Shown here piece by piece: positions 12,098-19,684 of a stretch of 32,217 bases of DNA (position 1 is its first letter; every line of letters begins with the position of its first letter). The DNA lies in the IMG/VR virus record IMGVR_UViG_3300032291_000100, positions 1 through 32,217 of that record; one strand, written 5' to 3'. The DNA is from a virus. The notes beneath the pieces are model-generated. The model ran no database searches, was not told where the DNA came from, and saw only the letters and a program-made list of their open reading frames with translations. The position numbers were made by a program, and so were the translations under genes.

Positions 12098-14161
12098 ATG
12101 GCACGAATACCCAACGACCAACGCCTTGCTAATCTGCACTCTGATGCGCTGCGGCAGTTTAACGACATCCAAACCGCACTGCGTGATGAACGGTTGCAAT
12201 GCTTGCAAGACCGCAGGTTTTACTCCCTGTGTGGTGCTCAGTGGGAAGGCCCACTCTATGACCAGTACGAAAACAAACCTCGGTTTGAAGTCAACAAAAT
12301 CATGCTGGCGGTTATTCGTATTGTTAACGAATACCGAAACAACCGCATTACAGTTGATTATGTAAGCAAGGATGGCACAGAGAACGACAAGCTGGCTGAA
12401 GTCTGCGATGGTCTATACCGTGCAGACGAGCAAGCATCCGTTGCCGATGAAGCCTACGACAACGCTTTTGAGGAAGCTGTGGGCGGTGGCATTGGGGCTT
12501 GGCGGTTACGGACAGTCTACGAAGACGAAGAGGATGACGAGAACGACAGGCAGCGGATTCGCTTTGAGCCTATCTACGATGCTGACAGCTCCGTGTTCTT
12601 TGACCTAAACGCCAAGCGGCAAGACAAGTCAGACGCAAATTATTGCTTTGTGGTCACCAGCATGACCCGTGAAAGCTACAAAGAAATCTACAACGATGAC
12701 CCGACCGATTGGCCTAAGATCATCCACCAATACGAGTTTGACTGGGCAACCCCTGATATTGTGTTTGTGGCTGAATACTACAAGCTAGAGGAAAAGACCG
12801 AGACTATCCGCATATTCCAAGCCATTGACGGAACTGAGGAACGCTACACTCAGACCGACTTTGTGAACGATGAGACCTTAGAGGAAACCCTACTGGCAAT
12901 CGGCACTCGTGAAGTGCGTCAAAAGCGTGTCAAGCGGATGCGTGTTCGCAAATACATTATGTCGGGCGGCAAGGTATTAGAGGATGCAGGTTATATCGCT
13001 GGCAAGTGCATTCCGATTGTGGTGGTGTACGGCAAACGTTGGTTTGTGGATAACATTGAGCGTTGCATGGGTGCGGTGCGTTTAGCCAAAGATGCCCAAC
13101 GCCTAAAGAATATGCAACTTTCCAAGCTGGGTGAGATAAGCGCACTATCCAGCATCGAAAAGCCCATCATGACACCCGAGCAGGTAGCAGGGCATCAAGT
13201 GATGTGGGCAGAGGACAATCTAAGGGATTACCCTTACCTGCTGATTAACCCTGTCACTGGGCCTGACGGTAATACCCAAATCTCTGGGCCTGTGGCTTAT
13301 ACCCGCAGCGCAGCAATTCCACCAGCAATGGCGGCACTCTTGCAGATTACCGAGCAGGATATGCAGGACATTTTAGGCAACCCACAGGGCGCAGACAAGA
13401 TGGTTTCGGGTATGTCAGGCAAGGCGGTGGAGATGATTCAAACCCGTGTGGATATGCAGACCTTCATTTACATGAGCAATTTTGCCAAGGGCATGAAGCG
13501 ATGCGGCGAAATCTGGTTGAGCATGGCAAAAGAAATCTACACCGAAGACAAGCGTAAGATGAAAACCATTGCGCCTACTGGTGAAGCTGGCATGGTTGAG
13601 CTGATGCAGCCAATGATTGACCAAGAGACGGGCGAAATGAAGATGGCAAACGACTTGAGCGATGCCACTTTTGATGTGATAGCAGAAGTCGGGCCATCTA
13701 GCAGCAGTAAACGTGCAGCAACGGTCAGGGCTTTGACAGGAATGCTTCAGATTACCACCGACCCAGAGACAGCCCAGGTTCTAACTGCAATGGCAATGAT
13801 GAACATGGAAGGCGAGGGCGTAGGCGATGCCAATGCTTATTTCCGTAAGAAACTCCTACGGATGGGCGTAGTTAAGCCTACCGATGACGAGGCACAAGAA
13901 CTTATGGCAGAAATGCAAGGCCAACCGCAAGACCCAAATTCGATGTACTTGCAAGCGGCGGCTGAGAATGAAACCGCTAAGGCAGCCAAAGCCCGAGCCG
14001 ATACTGTTGAAACCGTTGCTAGCGCAGAACTAAAACGTGCCCAAACGCTGGAAACACTAGGCAAAGTTGACGAGACTGCCCAGAACATGGCGATTGCCAA
14101 TGCAGACGCAGTGCAAGAAATATTGCGTGGTCAAATAGTACAACCTGTTGCAAACCAGTAA
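12098..14161 (+). CDS. Portal protein, P22 gp1-like
   Basis: A 687-residue protein, close to the 725 residues of P22 gp1. Recognisable parts are the N-terminal helix, QWEGPLYDQYENKPRFEVNKI (about 48-68), the long acidic wing (EDEEDDEND), RVRKYIMSGGKVLE, and a helical C-terminus rich in Ala and Glu (AAAENETAKAAKARADTVETV) that resembles the barrel or its remnant. It forms the dodecameric ring for DNA entry and binds gp4. AAAGGA precedes the ATG. Synteny with terminase, scaffold and coat is as in P22. Confidence 0.92.
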   Translation: MARIPNDQRLANLHSDALRQFNDIQTALRDERLQCLQDRRFYSLCGAQWEGPLYDQYENKPRFEVNKIMLAVIRIVNEYRNNRITVDYVSKDGTENDKLAEVCDGLYRADEQASVADEAYDNAFEEAVGGGIGAWRLRTVYEDEEDDENDRQRIRFEPIYDADSSVFFDLNAKRQDKSDANYCFVVTSMTRESYKEIYNDDPTDWPKIIHQYEFDWATPDIVFVAEYYKLEEKTETIRIFQAIDGTEERYTQTDFVNDETLEETLLAIGTREVRQKRVKRMRVRKYIMSGGKVLEDAGYIAGKCIPIVVVYGKRWFVDNIERCMGAVRLAKDAQRLKNMQLSKLGEISALSSIEKPIMTPEQVAGHQVMWAEDNLRDYPYLLINPVTGPDGNTQISGPVAYTRSAAIPPAMAALLQITEQDMQDILGNPQGADKMVSGMSGKAVEMIQTRVDMQTFIYMSNFAKGMKRCGEIWLSMAKEIYTEDKRKMKTIAPTGEAGMVELMQPMIDQETGEMKMANDLSDATFDVIAEVGPSSSSKRAATVRALTGMLQITTDPETAQVLTAMAMMNMEGEGVGDANAYFRKKLLRMGVVKPTDDEAQELMAEMQGQPQDPNSMYLQAAAENETAKAAKARADTVETVASAELKRAQTLETLGKVDETAQNMAIANADAVQEILRGQIVQPVANQ

Positions 14162-14191
14162 AAAACAAGCGACAATCAAAATAACGGTTAC

Positions 14192-14214
14192 CACCCAGCC
14201 GTTCAAAGTGGGTG
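14192..14214 (+). promoter_or_regulatory. Hairpin covering the scaffold ribosome site (putative)
   Basis: CACCCA (14192-14197) pairs with TGGGTG (14209-14214) around an 11-base loop. The 3' arm is part of the purine-rich GGGTGAG that precedes the scaffold ATG at 14221. If formed in the mRNA, it would hide the ribosome site. Confidence 0.35.
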
Positions 14215-14220
14215 AGTTGA

Positions 14221-15066
14221 ATGGGGTCAAAGATGAATCAAAAGGCAGTAATTGAAGACAACGAATTTGAAGTAGAAGAAGTCGAAACCGTAATCAGCGA
14301 AATCGTTGATGATGTTGAACCCGAAGATACCGAAGAAGTAGTTGTCAGCATTGGTGAGGAAGCGCCACCTCCCGAAGAACATACTCCTGCGCCTGAATGG
14401 GTTAAAGAGTTGCGTAAAACAAATCGAGAACTGCAACGGCAGAATCGTGAATTGCAGGGCAAGCTACAAGCCGCACCAACTGAGAACAAACCAGTGGTGA
14501 TAGGTAATAAGCCAAAGCTGGAAGATCACGACTATGACGCTGATAAGTACGAGGAAGCACTGACAAACTGGTTTGAGCGCAAGCGTCAAGCCGATGATGT
14601 CAACGCCAAGCAAGAAGCTGAAGTTATGAATCAGCAACAAGCATGGCAAGCCAAGTTGGATGGTTACGGCAAGGCGAAAGCCGAGCTAAGAGTAAAGGAC
14701 TTTGAGGATGCTGAAGAAGTTGCTCAACAAGTTTTTTCTATCACCCAGCAAGGCGTTTTGCTGCAAGGTGCAGATAACCCTGCGCTTGTTGTTTACGCAC
14801 TTGGAAAAAACCCTGCCAAGGCTAAAGAGTTGGCTGAAATCAAAGACCCCGTAAAGTTTGCCTTTGCGGTAGCAAAACTGGAGAAAGACTTGAAAGTTAC
14901 AAACCGTAGGCAAGCACCCGCACCCGAAAGAATTATCAGTGGAACTGGTCGTTCATCTGGTGCGGTGGACTCAACACTAGAACGGCTGAGAGAAGATGCG
15001 GCACGTACTGGCAACATGACCAAGGTCATTCAGTACAAAGCGCAAAAACGATCAGCACCCAAGTAA
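14221..15066 (+). CDS. Scaffolding protein
   Basis: A 281-residue protein between portal and coat genes. The N-terminal third is very acidic (VEEVETVISEIVDDVEPEDTE), followed by a Pro segment and heptad-like helix (TNRELQRQNRELQGKLQ, about 67-84). The C-terminal part is helical and basic (RLREDAARTGNMTKVIQYKA), where P22 gp8 binds the coat. Length is close to the 303 residues of P22 gp8. Two starts are possible: 14221 after GTGAG, and 14233 (MNQKAV). The role is inferred from position and composition, which are both typical. Confidence 0.85.
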   Translation: MGSKMNQKAVIEDNEFEVEEVETVISEIVDDVEPEDTEEVVVSIGEEAPPPEEHTPAPEWVKELRKTNRELQRQNRELQGKLQAAPTENKPVVIGNKPKLEDHDYDADKYEEALTNWFERKRQADDVNAKQEAEVMNQQQAWQAKLDGYGKAKAELRVKDFEDAEEVAQQVFSITQQGVLLQGADNPALVVYALGKNPAKAKELAEIKDPVKFAFAVAKLEKDLKVTNRRQAPAPERIISGTGRSSGAVDSTLERLREDAARTGNMTKVIQYKAQKRSAPK

Positions 15067-15084
15067 TTTATTTAGGAGCTTTTT

Positions 15085-16374
15085 ATGAGCAATTCATTTA
15101 GTAAAGAAGAGCGCGTTGCCTTTGAGGACATCCTCGAAGGTTTTAACGATGCTTTAGTTTTGTCCCGCAACGTGTCTATCTACAACACAGATAGCTCGAT
15201 GATGGAACGCACCAACAACGTTATCTACCGTCCACAGCCTTACATCGCGCAATCGTATGATGGCATGGATCAAACTAACAACTTCACCGCATTTACTCAG
15301 CTTTCAGTACCAGCGACACTCGGCTTTCAAAAGTCTGTGCCGTTCATTCTTGATGCTTTGGAATTGCGTGATGCGTTGCAAGAAGGTCGCCTTGGAGAAG
15401 CTGCAAAGCAGAAACTGGCATCCGACATCAACATCGCCATCATGAACACTGCGGCTAACCTCGGTTCGTTGGTAGTTACTGTCAGCACTGCTGCTGGTGA
15501 CTATGATGACGTGGCCCTGTGCGACAGCATCATGAACGAGCAGGGCGTACAAGCCTTTGACCGTTACTTGGCACTGTCCAGCCGTGACTACAACGGTATT
15601 GCTGGCAACATTGCTGGTGGAGCTGGTGGCGCATCTGTGTCACGTAGTTTTGCTGGTAACAAGTCAAACAATGCTTTTGAGCGTTCTTATGTCGGTATGG
15701 TCGCAGGTTTTGAGACCTACAAACTTGACTACGCAAACCGCATCGCAGCCGCTACTGGTGCTGACCCAACGATGAGCACTTTGGTTGGAGCTAGCAACTA
15801 CTACGTTCCCCTTGCAACCTCAACTGCTGTAACTGGTGAAACTGCCAACGTGGACAATCGTTTCCAAACGATTACCGTTTCTAGCACCACCGACCTGCCA
15901 GCAGGAACTGCAATCGAGATCGAAGGCGTTGAAGCTGTCCATCACATCACTAAGCAAGGTACTGGATTCTCCAAAACCTTCCGTGTGGTGTCTGTGACCA
16001 ATGCAACCACTTGCGTTATCACACCTCCCATTATTTCCGCACAAGGTGGAACTGATGCCGAGTTGCAGTATCAAAACTGTATCGTGACTGCCGCTGCTGG
16101 TCGTAGTATCAACCGCTTGAATACCGATGCCGCACCTATCAACTGCTTCTGGCAGAAAGATGCTCTCGAAATTCTGCCTGGTCGTTACGCTGTCCCGTCT
16201 GATGCTGGTGTCGCAGTAATGCGTGCCTCCACCGACCAAGGCATCGAGCTGGTCATGCAAAAGCAGTACGATGTAAACACCATGAAAACCAAGTATCGTT
16301 TAGATACCTTGTTTGGCGTGGTCAATAAGCAGCCAGAGATGTCCGGCATCCTGTTGTTCAACCAAACTCCTTAA
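15085..16374 (+). CDS. Major capsid (coat) protein, P22 gp5-like
   Basis: A 429-residue protein, one residue shorter than P22 gp5. The N-arm (EERVAFEDILEGFNDALVLS), FTQLSVPATLGFQKSVPFIL and helix LRDALQEGRLGEAAKQKLAS fit the HK97-fold coat of P22-like phages. Residues about 248-345 are strand-rich (TITVSSTTDLPAGTAIEIEG ...) and correspond to the inserted I-domain of P22. The C-terminal MRASTDQGIELVMQKQYDVN segment is conserved as well. AGGAGC lies upstream. It is likely the most abundant product of the genome, and its codons and clear ribosome site agree with that. Confidence 0.95.
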   Translation: MSNSFSKEERVAFEDILEGFNDALVLSRNVSIYNTDSSMMERTNNVIYRPQPYIAQSYDGMDQTNNFTAFTQLSVPATLGFQKSVPFILDALELRDALQEGRLGEAAKQKLASDINIAIMNTAANLGSLVVTVSTAAGDYDDVALCDSIMNEQGVQAFDRYLALSSRDYNGIAGNIAGGAGGASVSRSFAGNKSNNAFERSYVGMVAGFETYKLDYANRIAAATGADPTMSTLVGASNYYVPLATSTAVTGETANVDNRFQTITVSSTTDLPAGTAIEIEGVEAVHHITKQGTGFSKTFRVVSVTNATTCVITPPIISAQGGTDAELQYQNCIVTAAAGRSINRLNTDAAPINCFWQKDALEILPGRYAVPSDAGVAVMRASTDQGIELVMQKQYDVNTMKTKYRLDTLFGVVNKQPEMSGILLFNQTP

Positions 16375-16383
16375 GGAAAAATC

Positions 16384-16986
16384 ATGAGTTACAACGTAAT
16401 TTTCACACAAGGTACGGCTACCGTTACCGTGCCAGCGGGCGAGAAAATCGCCGTTCAAGCCTACTCACCAGCAAGCGTGTTTCAGGAAGTTGGTTATCCC
16501 AATTTTCCTGAATCGCAGGACTTGCTGACCGTAGTCGAGAACACCACCTACGTTTCTGCCGCTTTCACGAATGCCACGAATGTGACTATTCAGGCCGGCG
16601 CGTCGGGTGCAACTTACGCGGTTGGCACTGATCCGGTAGTTTCGGATGATGGGAAGTTTCAGCTTCAAGGAACGCCGGGCGTGCTCAACGCTACCGGTGC
16701 TTTGACCGCTGCGATGATCCTGTCGGGTATCGTTACCTCCACCACGGCTGCTGCTGTTGCTGGCACGCTGCCGACCGGTGCGGTATTGGACGCTGCCAGT
16801 GAGTTTGCAATTGGTGATTCCTTCGACTGGTCTGTAATCGCTACGGGCGCAAATGCCTTCACGGTTACAGCCGCCGCAACGGGTCACACGGTTGTTGGCA
16901 CTGGCGCAGTTGCCACCGTTACCTCTGGCGCATGGCGCACTCGCAAGACTGCTGCAGAAACCTTCGTGTCGTATCGGATCGGCTAA
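16384..16986 (+). CDS. Putative capsid-associated (decoration-like) protein
   Basis: A 200-residue Ala/Thr/Val-rich protein 10 bases after the coat gene. The N-terminal half (VIFTQGTATVTVPAGEKIAV) reads as short beta strands. The C-terminal half (GDSFDWSVIATGANAFTVTAA, SGAWRTRKTAAETFVSYRI) is a domain found in structural proteins of several phages. It shares the coat's transcript and is followed by a terminator, so it should be highly expressed. A decoration or head-fibre role is plausible, not shown. Confidence 0.65.
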   Translation: MSYNVIFTQGTATVTVPAGEKIAVQAYSPASVFQEVGYPNFPESQDLLTVVENTTYVSAAFTNATNVTIQAGASGATYAVGTDPVVSDDGKFQLQGTPGVLNATGALTAAMILSGIVTSTTAAAVAGTLPTGAVLDAASEFAIGDSFDWSVIATGANAFTVTAAATGHTVVGTGAVATVTSGAWRTRKTAAETFVSYRIG

Positions 16987-16995
16987 CCAACCAAG

Positions 16996-17026
16996 ACAGG
17001 CCGGCAGAGATGCTGGCCTGTTTTTT
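16996..17026 (+). terminator. Intrinsic terminator after the coat unit
   Basis: ACAGGCCGGC (16996-17005) pairs with GCTGGCCTGT (17012-17021) with one G-T pair and a 6-base loop, followed directly by a run of six T (17021-17026). This is a strong terminator lying inside the late region, after the coat and the decoration-like genes. Confidence 0.88.
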
Positions 17027-17039
17027 AATGGAGAAAGAT

Positions 17040-17210
17040 ATGCCAATGACCAAGGGTTACTCAAAGAAATCAATCGGCAAGAATATTGCTATGGAAATGA
17101 AATCAGGCAAGCCCCAAAAGCAAGCCGTTGCAATGGCTCTAGGCATGGCAACCAAAACGGCAAAAGCCGCTGGTAAGCCAAGCAAAGCACCAATGAAAAA
17201 GATGAAATGA
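17040..17210 (+). CDS. Small Lys-rich phage protein (DUF6496-like)
   Basis: A 56-residue protein with 14 Lys and a single acidic residue. The pattern GYSKKSIGKNIAMEMKSGKP followed by QKQAVAMALGMA resembles small DUF6496-type proteins near phage head genes. The start at 17040 has GGAG 6 bases upstream; an alternative frame from 16932 would read through the terminator. Charge suggests nucleic-acid binding, perhaps inside the head. Its stop overlaps the next ATG (ATGA). Confidence 0.7.
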   Translation: MPMTKGYSKKSIGKNIAMEMKSGKPQKQAVAMALGMATKTAKAAGKPSKAPMKKMK

Positions 17211-17542
17211 TTAAGTCAGCCGCAATTGTTAAGACTAGGGTTCTTGCCCCGTGGAAAGAGTTGCGGCTGCAAAAGCGCAAACTTAAAAAAGCGCAAACAG
17301 CAGAACGCAAAGCAACAAAACAAATCCGTCCATCGCCAATTGGCAAGCGTGAAGTCGTGGTAGTGTCTGAAGTTGTTGTTGAAGTTTTCGAAATCCCTGT
17401 AGAAGAAAGTCCAGCAACACGCGAAGAGATGTTGCAACAAGCTGAAGCAATTGGAATGAAGGTTGACAAACGCTGGTCTGATGCGACACTGCTGAAACAC
17501 ATCGAGGAGCTGGAATGGGCTACACAAAACGACAATTCATAA
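17207..17542 (+). CDS. Hypothetical protein with SAP/HeH-like C-terminus
   Basis: A 111-residue protein. The first 45 residues are very basic, the middle is a Val-rich stretch (VVVVSEVVVEVFEI), and residues about 70-103 (TREEMLQQAEAIGMKVDKRW, then LLKHIEELE) resemble a HeH/SAP-type helix-extension-helix that can bind DNA. It overlaps the gp4-like gene by 28 bases. The place between coat and gp4-like genes suggests a head-related role, otherwise unknown. Confidence 0.65.
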   Translation: MIKSAAIVKTRVLAPWKELRLQKRKLKKAQTAERKATKQIRPSPIGKREVVVVSEVVVEVFEIPVEESPATREEMLQQAEAIGMKVDKRWSDATLLKHIEELEWATQNDNS

Positions 17543-17997
17543 GCGCATCCTTTGAAGAGATTGGACTTGCCTCTTATGCGTTTGACCTTGCCCCTGAGCA
17601 ATTAAATTCTGCCCTGCGTAGATTAGATGCAATGATGGCAGATTGGAATGCCAAAGGCATCCGCTTGGCTTACCCTTTGCCATCCAGCCCACAGGACAGC
17701 GATTTAGACGAAGAAACCTTTGTGCCTGATTCGGCGTACGAAGCAATTATTTGCAGTCTGGCTATCAGGCTTGCACCGAGTTTTGGCAAGCAAGTAATGA
17801 TTGAAACCAAAACCACTGCCAAGCAGGGTTACGACATCTTGCTGCAAAGAGCCACATTCCCATTGGAACAGCAATTGCCTGGAACAATGCCTTCTGGTGC
17901 TGGCAACAAGCCTTGGCGTATGTACGATAATCCGTATGTCAGACCACCAGCAAATCCAGTTAACGCTGGCCCTGATGGGCCTCTTGAATATTACTAA
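17515..17997 (+). CDS. Head-completion / tail accessory factor, P22 gp4-like
   Basis: A 160-residue protein, close to the 166 residues of P22 gp4. Helical core GYTKRQFISASFEEIGLASY and LNSALRRLDAMMADWNAKGI (about 30-49), then AIICSLAIRLAPSFGKQV, are typical for the family. P22 gp4 binds under the portal ring after packaging, seals the head and provides the attachment for gp10. GGAG lies 8 bases before the ATG. Order portal, scaffold, coat, gp4 is that of P22. Confidence 0.88.
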   Translation: MGYTKRQFISASFEEIGLASYAFDLAPEQLNSALRRLDAMMADWNAKGIRLAYPLPSSPQDSDLDEETFVPDSAYEAIICSLAIRLAPSFGKQVMIETKTTAKQGYDILLQRATFPLEQQLPGTMPSGAGNKPWRMYDNPYVRPPANPVNAGPDGPLEYY

Positions 17998-18005
17998 GGA
18001 CAATC

Positions 18006-18986
18006 ATGCCTACAATTAACCAACTGCCCGTCTTAAACGTCATCTCCAGTGGAGATCAATTACCCGTTTATTCCCCAAACAACGGGGATGCAAGACGCAC
18101 CTCAATTGGCAGCTTGCTGACGTTTTTCCAGCAGAGTTTTGCATCGCCCACACTGTCGGTGAATCTTTACGTGCCAGGTTCTGGGTTCAATATTACCGTT
18201 CCAACCCCTGTCAGCCAAGATCAATGGATGCTTTTGCAACCCGCTGGAACACTGGCAACAGGCACGATTACTCTACCTTTGAACACTGGTGTGCCTGATG
18301 GCACTACGGTGCTGATTACAACCACGCAAGAGATTACCTCACTGACGATTGCGCTGAATGGTGCGACTGCCATCTATGGTGCAGTGACATTTTTAGGCGC
18401 AGGAACTGCAACTGCAATTAGGTTTTATCAGCCTACAAACTCTTGGTATCAGATAAATTCTGATGCAATTTATGCGGCTGGCGTACAGACTTTCTTGGCA
18501 ACTCCATCAAGTGCCAACCTACGGGCAGCAATGACCGATGAAACAGGCACAGGGTCATTGGTATTTGCAACCAGTCCCGCATTAGTGACACCAGCAATCG
18601 GGGTGGCTACTGGAACAAGCCTGGCAGTAACTGGCGCAGTCACTTCATCTGGAACTGCTGGCGTGGGCTATTCAACTGGCGCAGGTGGAACTGTAATCCA
18701 AGGGACAAGCCGAACCACAGGCGTGACACTTAACAAGACTTCTGGCGCAATCACGTTATTCAGTGCAGCAGGTTCTGCAACGGCAGCAACTTTTACAGTG
18801 ACCAACAGCACTGTGGCGGCAACCGATGTGATTATCTTGAACCAGAAATCAGGAACTGATTTGTATGACTTGATGGTTACTGCGGTGGCTGCTGGTAATT
18901 TCAACATTACTTTCCGCACCACTGGCGGCACGACAACTGAAACTCCAGTATTCAACTTTGCAGTGATTAAGGCTGTGAGTGCGTAA
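18006..18986 (+). CDS. Putative virion structural protein, Thr/Ala/Gly-rich
   Basis: A 326-residue protein. The N-terminus (NQLPVLNVISSGDQLPVYSP) resembles head-binding parts of aquatic phage fibres. Residues about 75-155 are strand-rich. LRAAMTDETGTGSLVFATSP and TPAIGVATGTSLAVTG (about 172-207) form a linker seen in many fibre proteins, and also in the fibre gene at 29662. The C-terminal 100 residues are beta-rich and end in FNFAVIKAVSA. It lies where P22 has no gene, between gp4 and gp10, so it may be a head or tail fibre. Confidence 0.65.
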   Translation: MPTINQLPVLNVISSGDQLPVYSPNNGDARRTSIGSLLTFFQQSFASPTLSVNLYVPGSGFNITVPTPVSQDQWMLLQPAGTLATGTITLPLNTGVPDGTTVLITTTQEITSLTIALNGATAIYGAVTFLGAGTATAIRFYQPTNSWYQINSDAIYAAGVQTFLATPSSANLRAAMTDETGTGSLVFATSPALVTPAIGVATGTSLAVTGAVTSSGTAGVGYSTGAGGTVIQGTSRTTGVTLNKTSGAITLFSAAGSATAATFTVTNSTVAATDVIILNQKSGTDLYDLMVTAVAAGNFNITFRTTGGTTTETPVFNFAVIKAVSA

Positions 18987-19162
18987 TGGCCACCAAATCA
19001 ACCGTTAATGCGGCTGGCAACTATACAAAGCCAACCATGCGGAAAGCCTTGTTTGAAAAAATCAAGGCAGGGACAAAAAGCGGCGACCCTGGCGAATGGT
19101 CAGCCCGTAAAGCACAACTGCTGGCGGTGGAGTACAAGAAAAAGGGCGGGGGTTATAAATGA
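18986..19162 (+). CDS. Small basic phage protein (YTKPTMRKxLF type)
   Basis: A 58-residue protein: GNYTKPTMRKALFEKIKAGT, then GDPGEWSARKAQLLAVEYKK and a C-terminal GGGYK. I recognise this pattern from many phage genomes, where it precedes DUF5872- and DUF6321-type genes, as here. Its ATG shares an A with the previous stop (TAATG), and its stop overlaps the next start (ATGA). A longer frame at 19008-19235 is a shadow. Function unknown; the charge suggests nucleic-acid or capsid binding. Confidence 0.8.
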   Translation: MATKSTVNAAGNYTKPTMRKALFEKIKAGTKSGDPGEWSARKAQLLAVEYKKKGGGYK

Positions 19163-19392
19163 AAGCCCCACAAAAAAGCCTCAAAGATTGGTCAAGTCAA
19201 AACTGGCGCACCAAGTCAGGCAAGCCATCGTCTGAGACAGGCGAAAGGTATCTACCTGCAAAGGCTATAAAAGCCTTGACTGCGGCTGAGTATGCGGCAA
19301 CCACAAAAGCAAAGCGTGAGGCTACAAAGGCAGGTAAGCAGTTTGCAAAGCAGCCTAAAAAGATTGCTGAAAAGATCAAGGACTTTAGATGA
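19159..19392 (+). CDS. DUF5872-like small basic protein
   Basis: A 77-residue Lys/Ala-rich protein. KAPQKSLKDWSSQNWRTKSG and GERYLPAKAIKALTAAEYAA are the family blocks, followed by a helical basic tail. It is the second of three overlapping genes for small basic proteins between the gp4- and gp10-like genes. No enzymatic motif. Similar proteins are widespread in phages and giant viruses without known function. Confidence 0.8.
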   Translation: MKAPQKSLKDWSSQNWRTKSGKPSSETGERYLPAKAIKALTAAEYAATTKAKREATKAGKQFAKQPKKIAEKIKDFR

Positions 19393-19682
19393 AAACTCCC
19401 GCCTATGCTCGCAAAGAAGGACAGAATCCCCGTGGCGGTCTTAACGCCAAGGGTCGGGCTGCTGCCAAGGCAGAAGGCATGAATCTGAAGCCTCCCGTCA
19501 AGTCTGGTGATAACCCACGCAGGGCATCGTTTCTAGCTCGCATGGGTGGCAACGCTGGCCCTGAATACAAAGACGGTGAACCTACTAGATTACTGTTAAG
19601 TTTGAGGGCATGGGGCGCATCGTCTAAGGCTGATGCACAAGTCAAAGCAAAGAAAATCTCAGCTAGAAACAAGGCGAAGTAG
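19389..19682 (+). CDS. DUF6321-like small basic protein
   Basis: A 97-residue protein with YARKEGQNPRGGLNAKGRAA, the block PPVKSGDNPRRASFLARMGG and a Lys/Ala tail. Recognised as DUF6321-like. It overlaps the previous gene as ATGA and is followed two bases later by the gp10-like gene. Many small basic residues and Gly suggest a flexible nucleic-acid binder. Function unknown. Confidence 0.8.
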   Translation: MKTPAYARKEGQNPRGGLNAKGRAAAKAEGMNLKPPVKSGDNPRRASFLARMGGNAGPEYKDGEPTRLLLSLRAWGASSKADAQVKAKKISARNKAK

Positions 19683-19684
19683 TA

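Noticed and set aside
16465-17073. Long minus-strand frame of 202 codons
   Set aside because: Antisense to the coat-associated gene; composition (Arg/Ser/Gly) is that of a shadow and it crosses the terminator.
19008-19235. 75-residue plus-strand frame
   Set aside because: Shadow of the 58-residue gene at 18986-19162, which has the family pattern and overlap joints.
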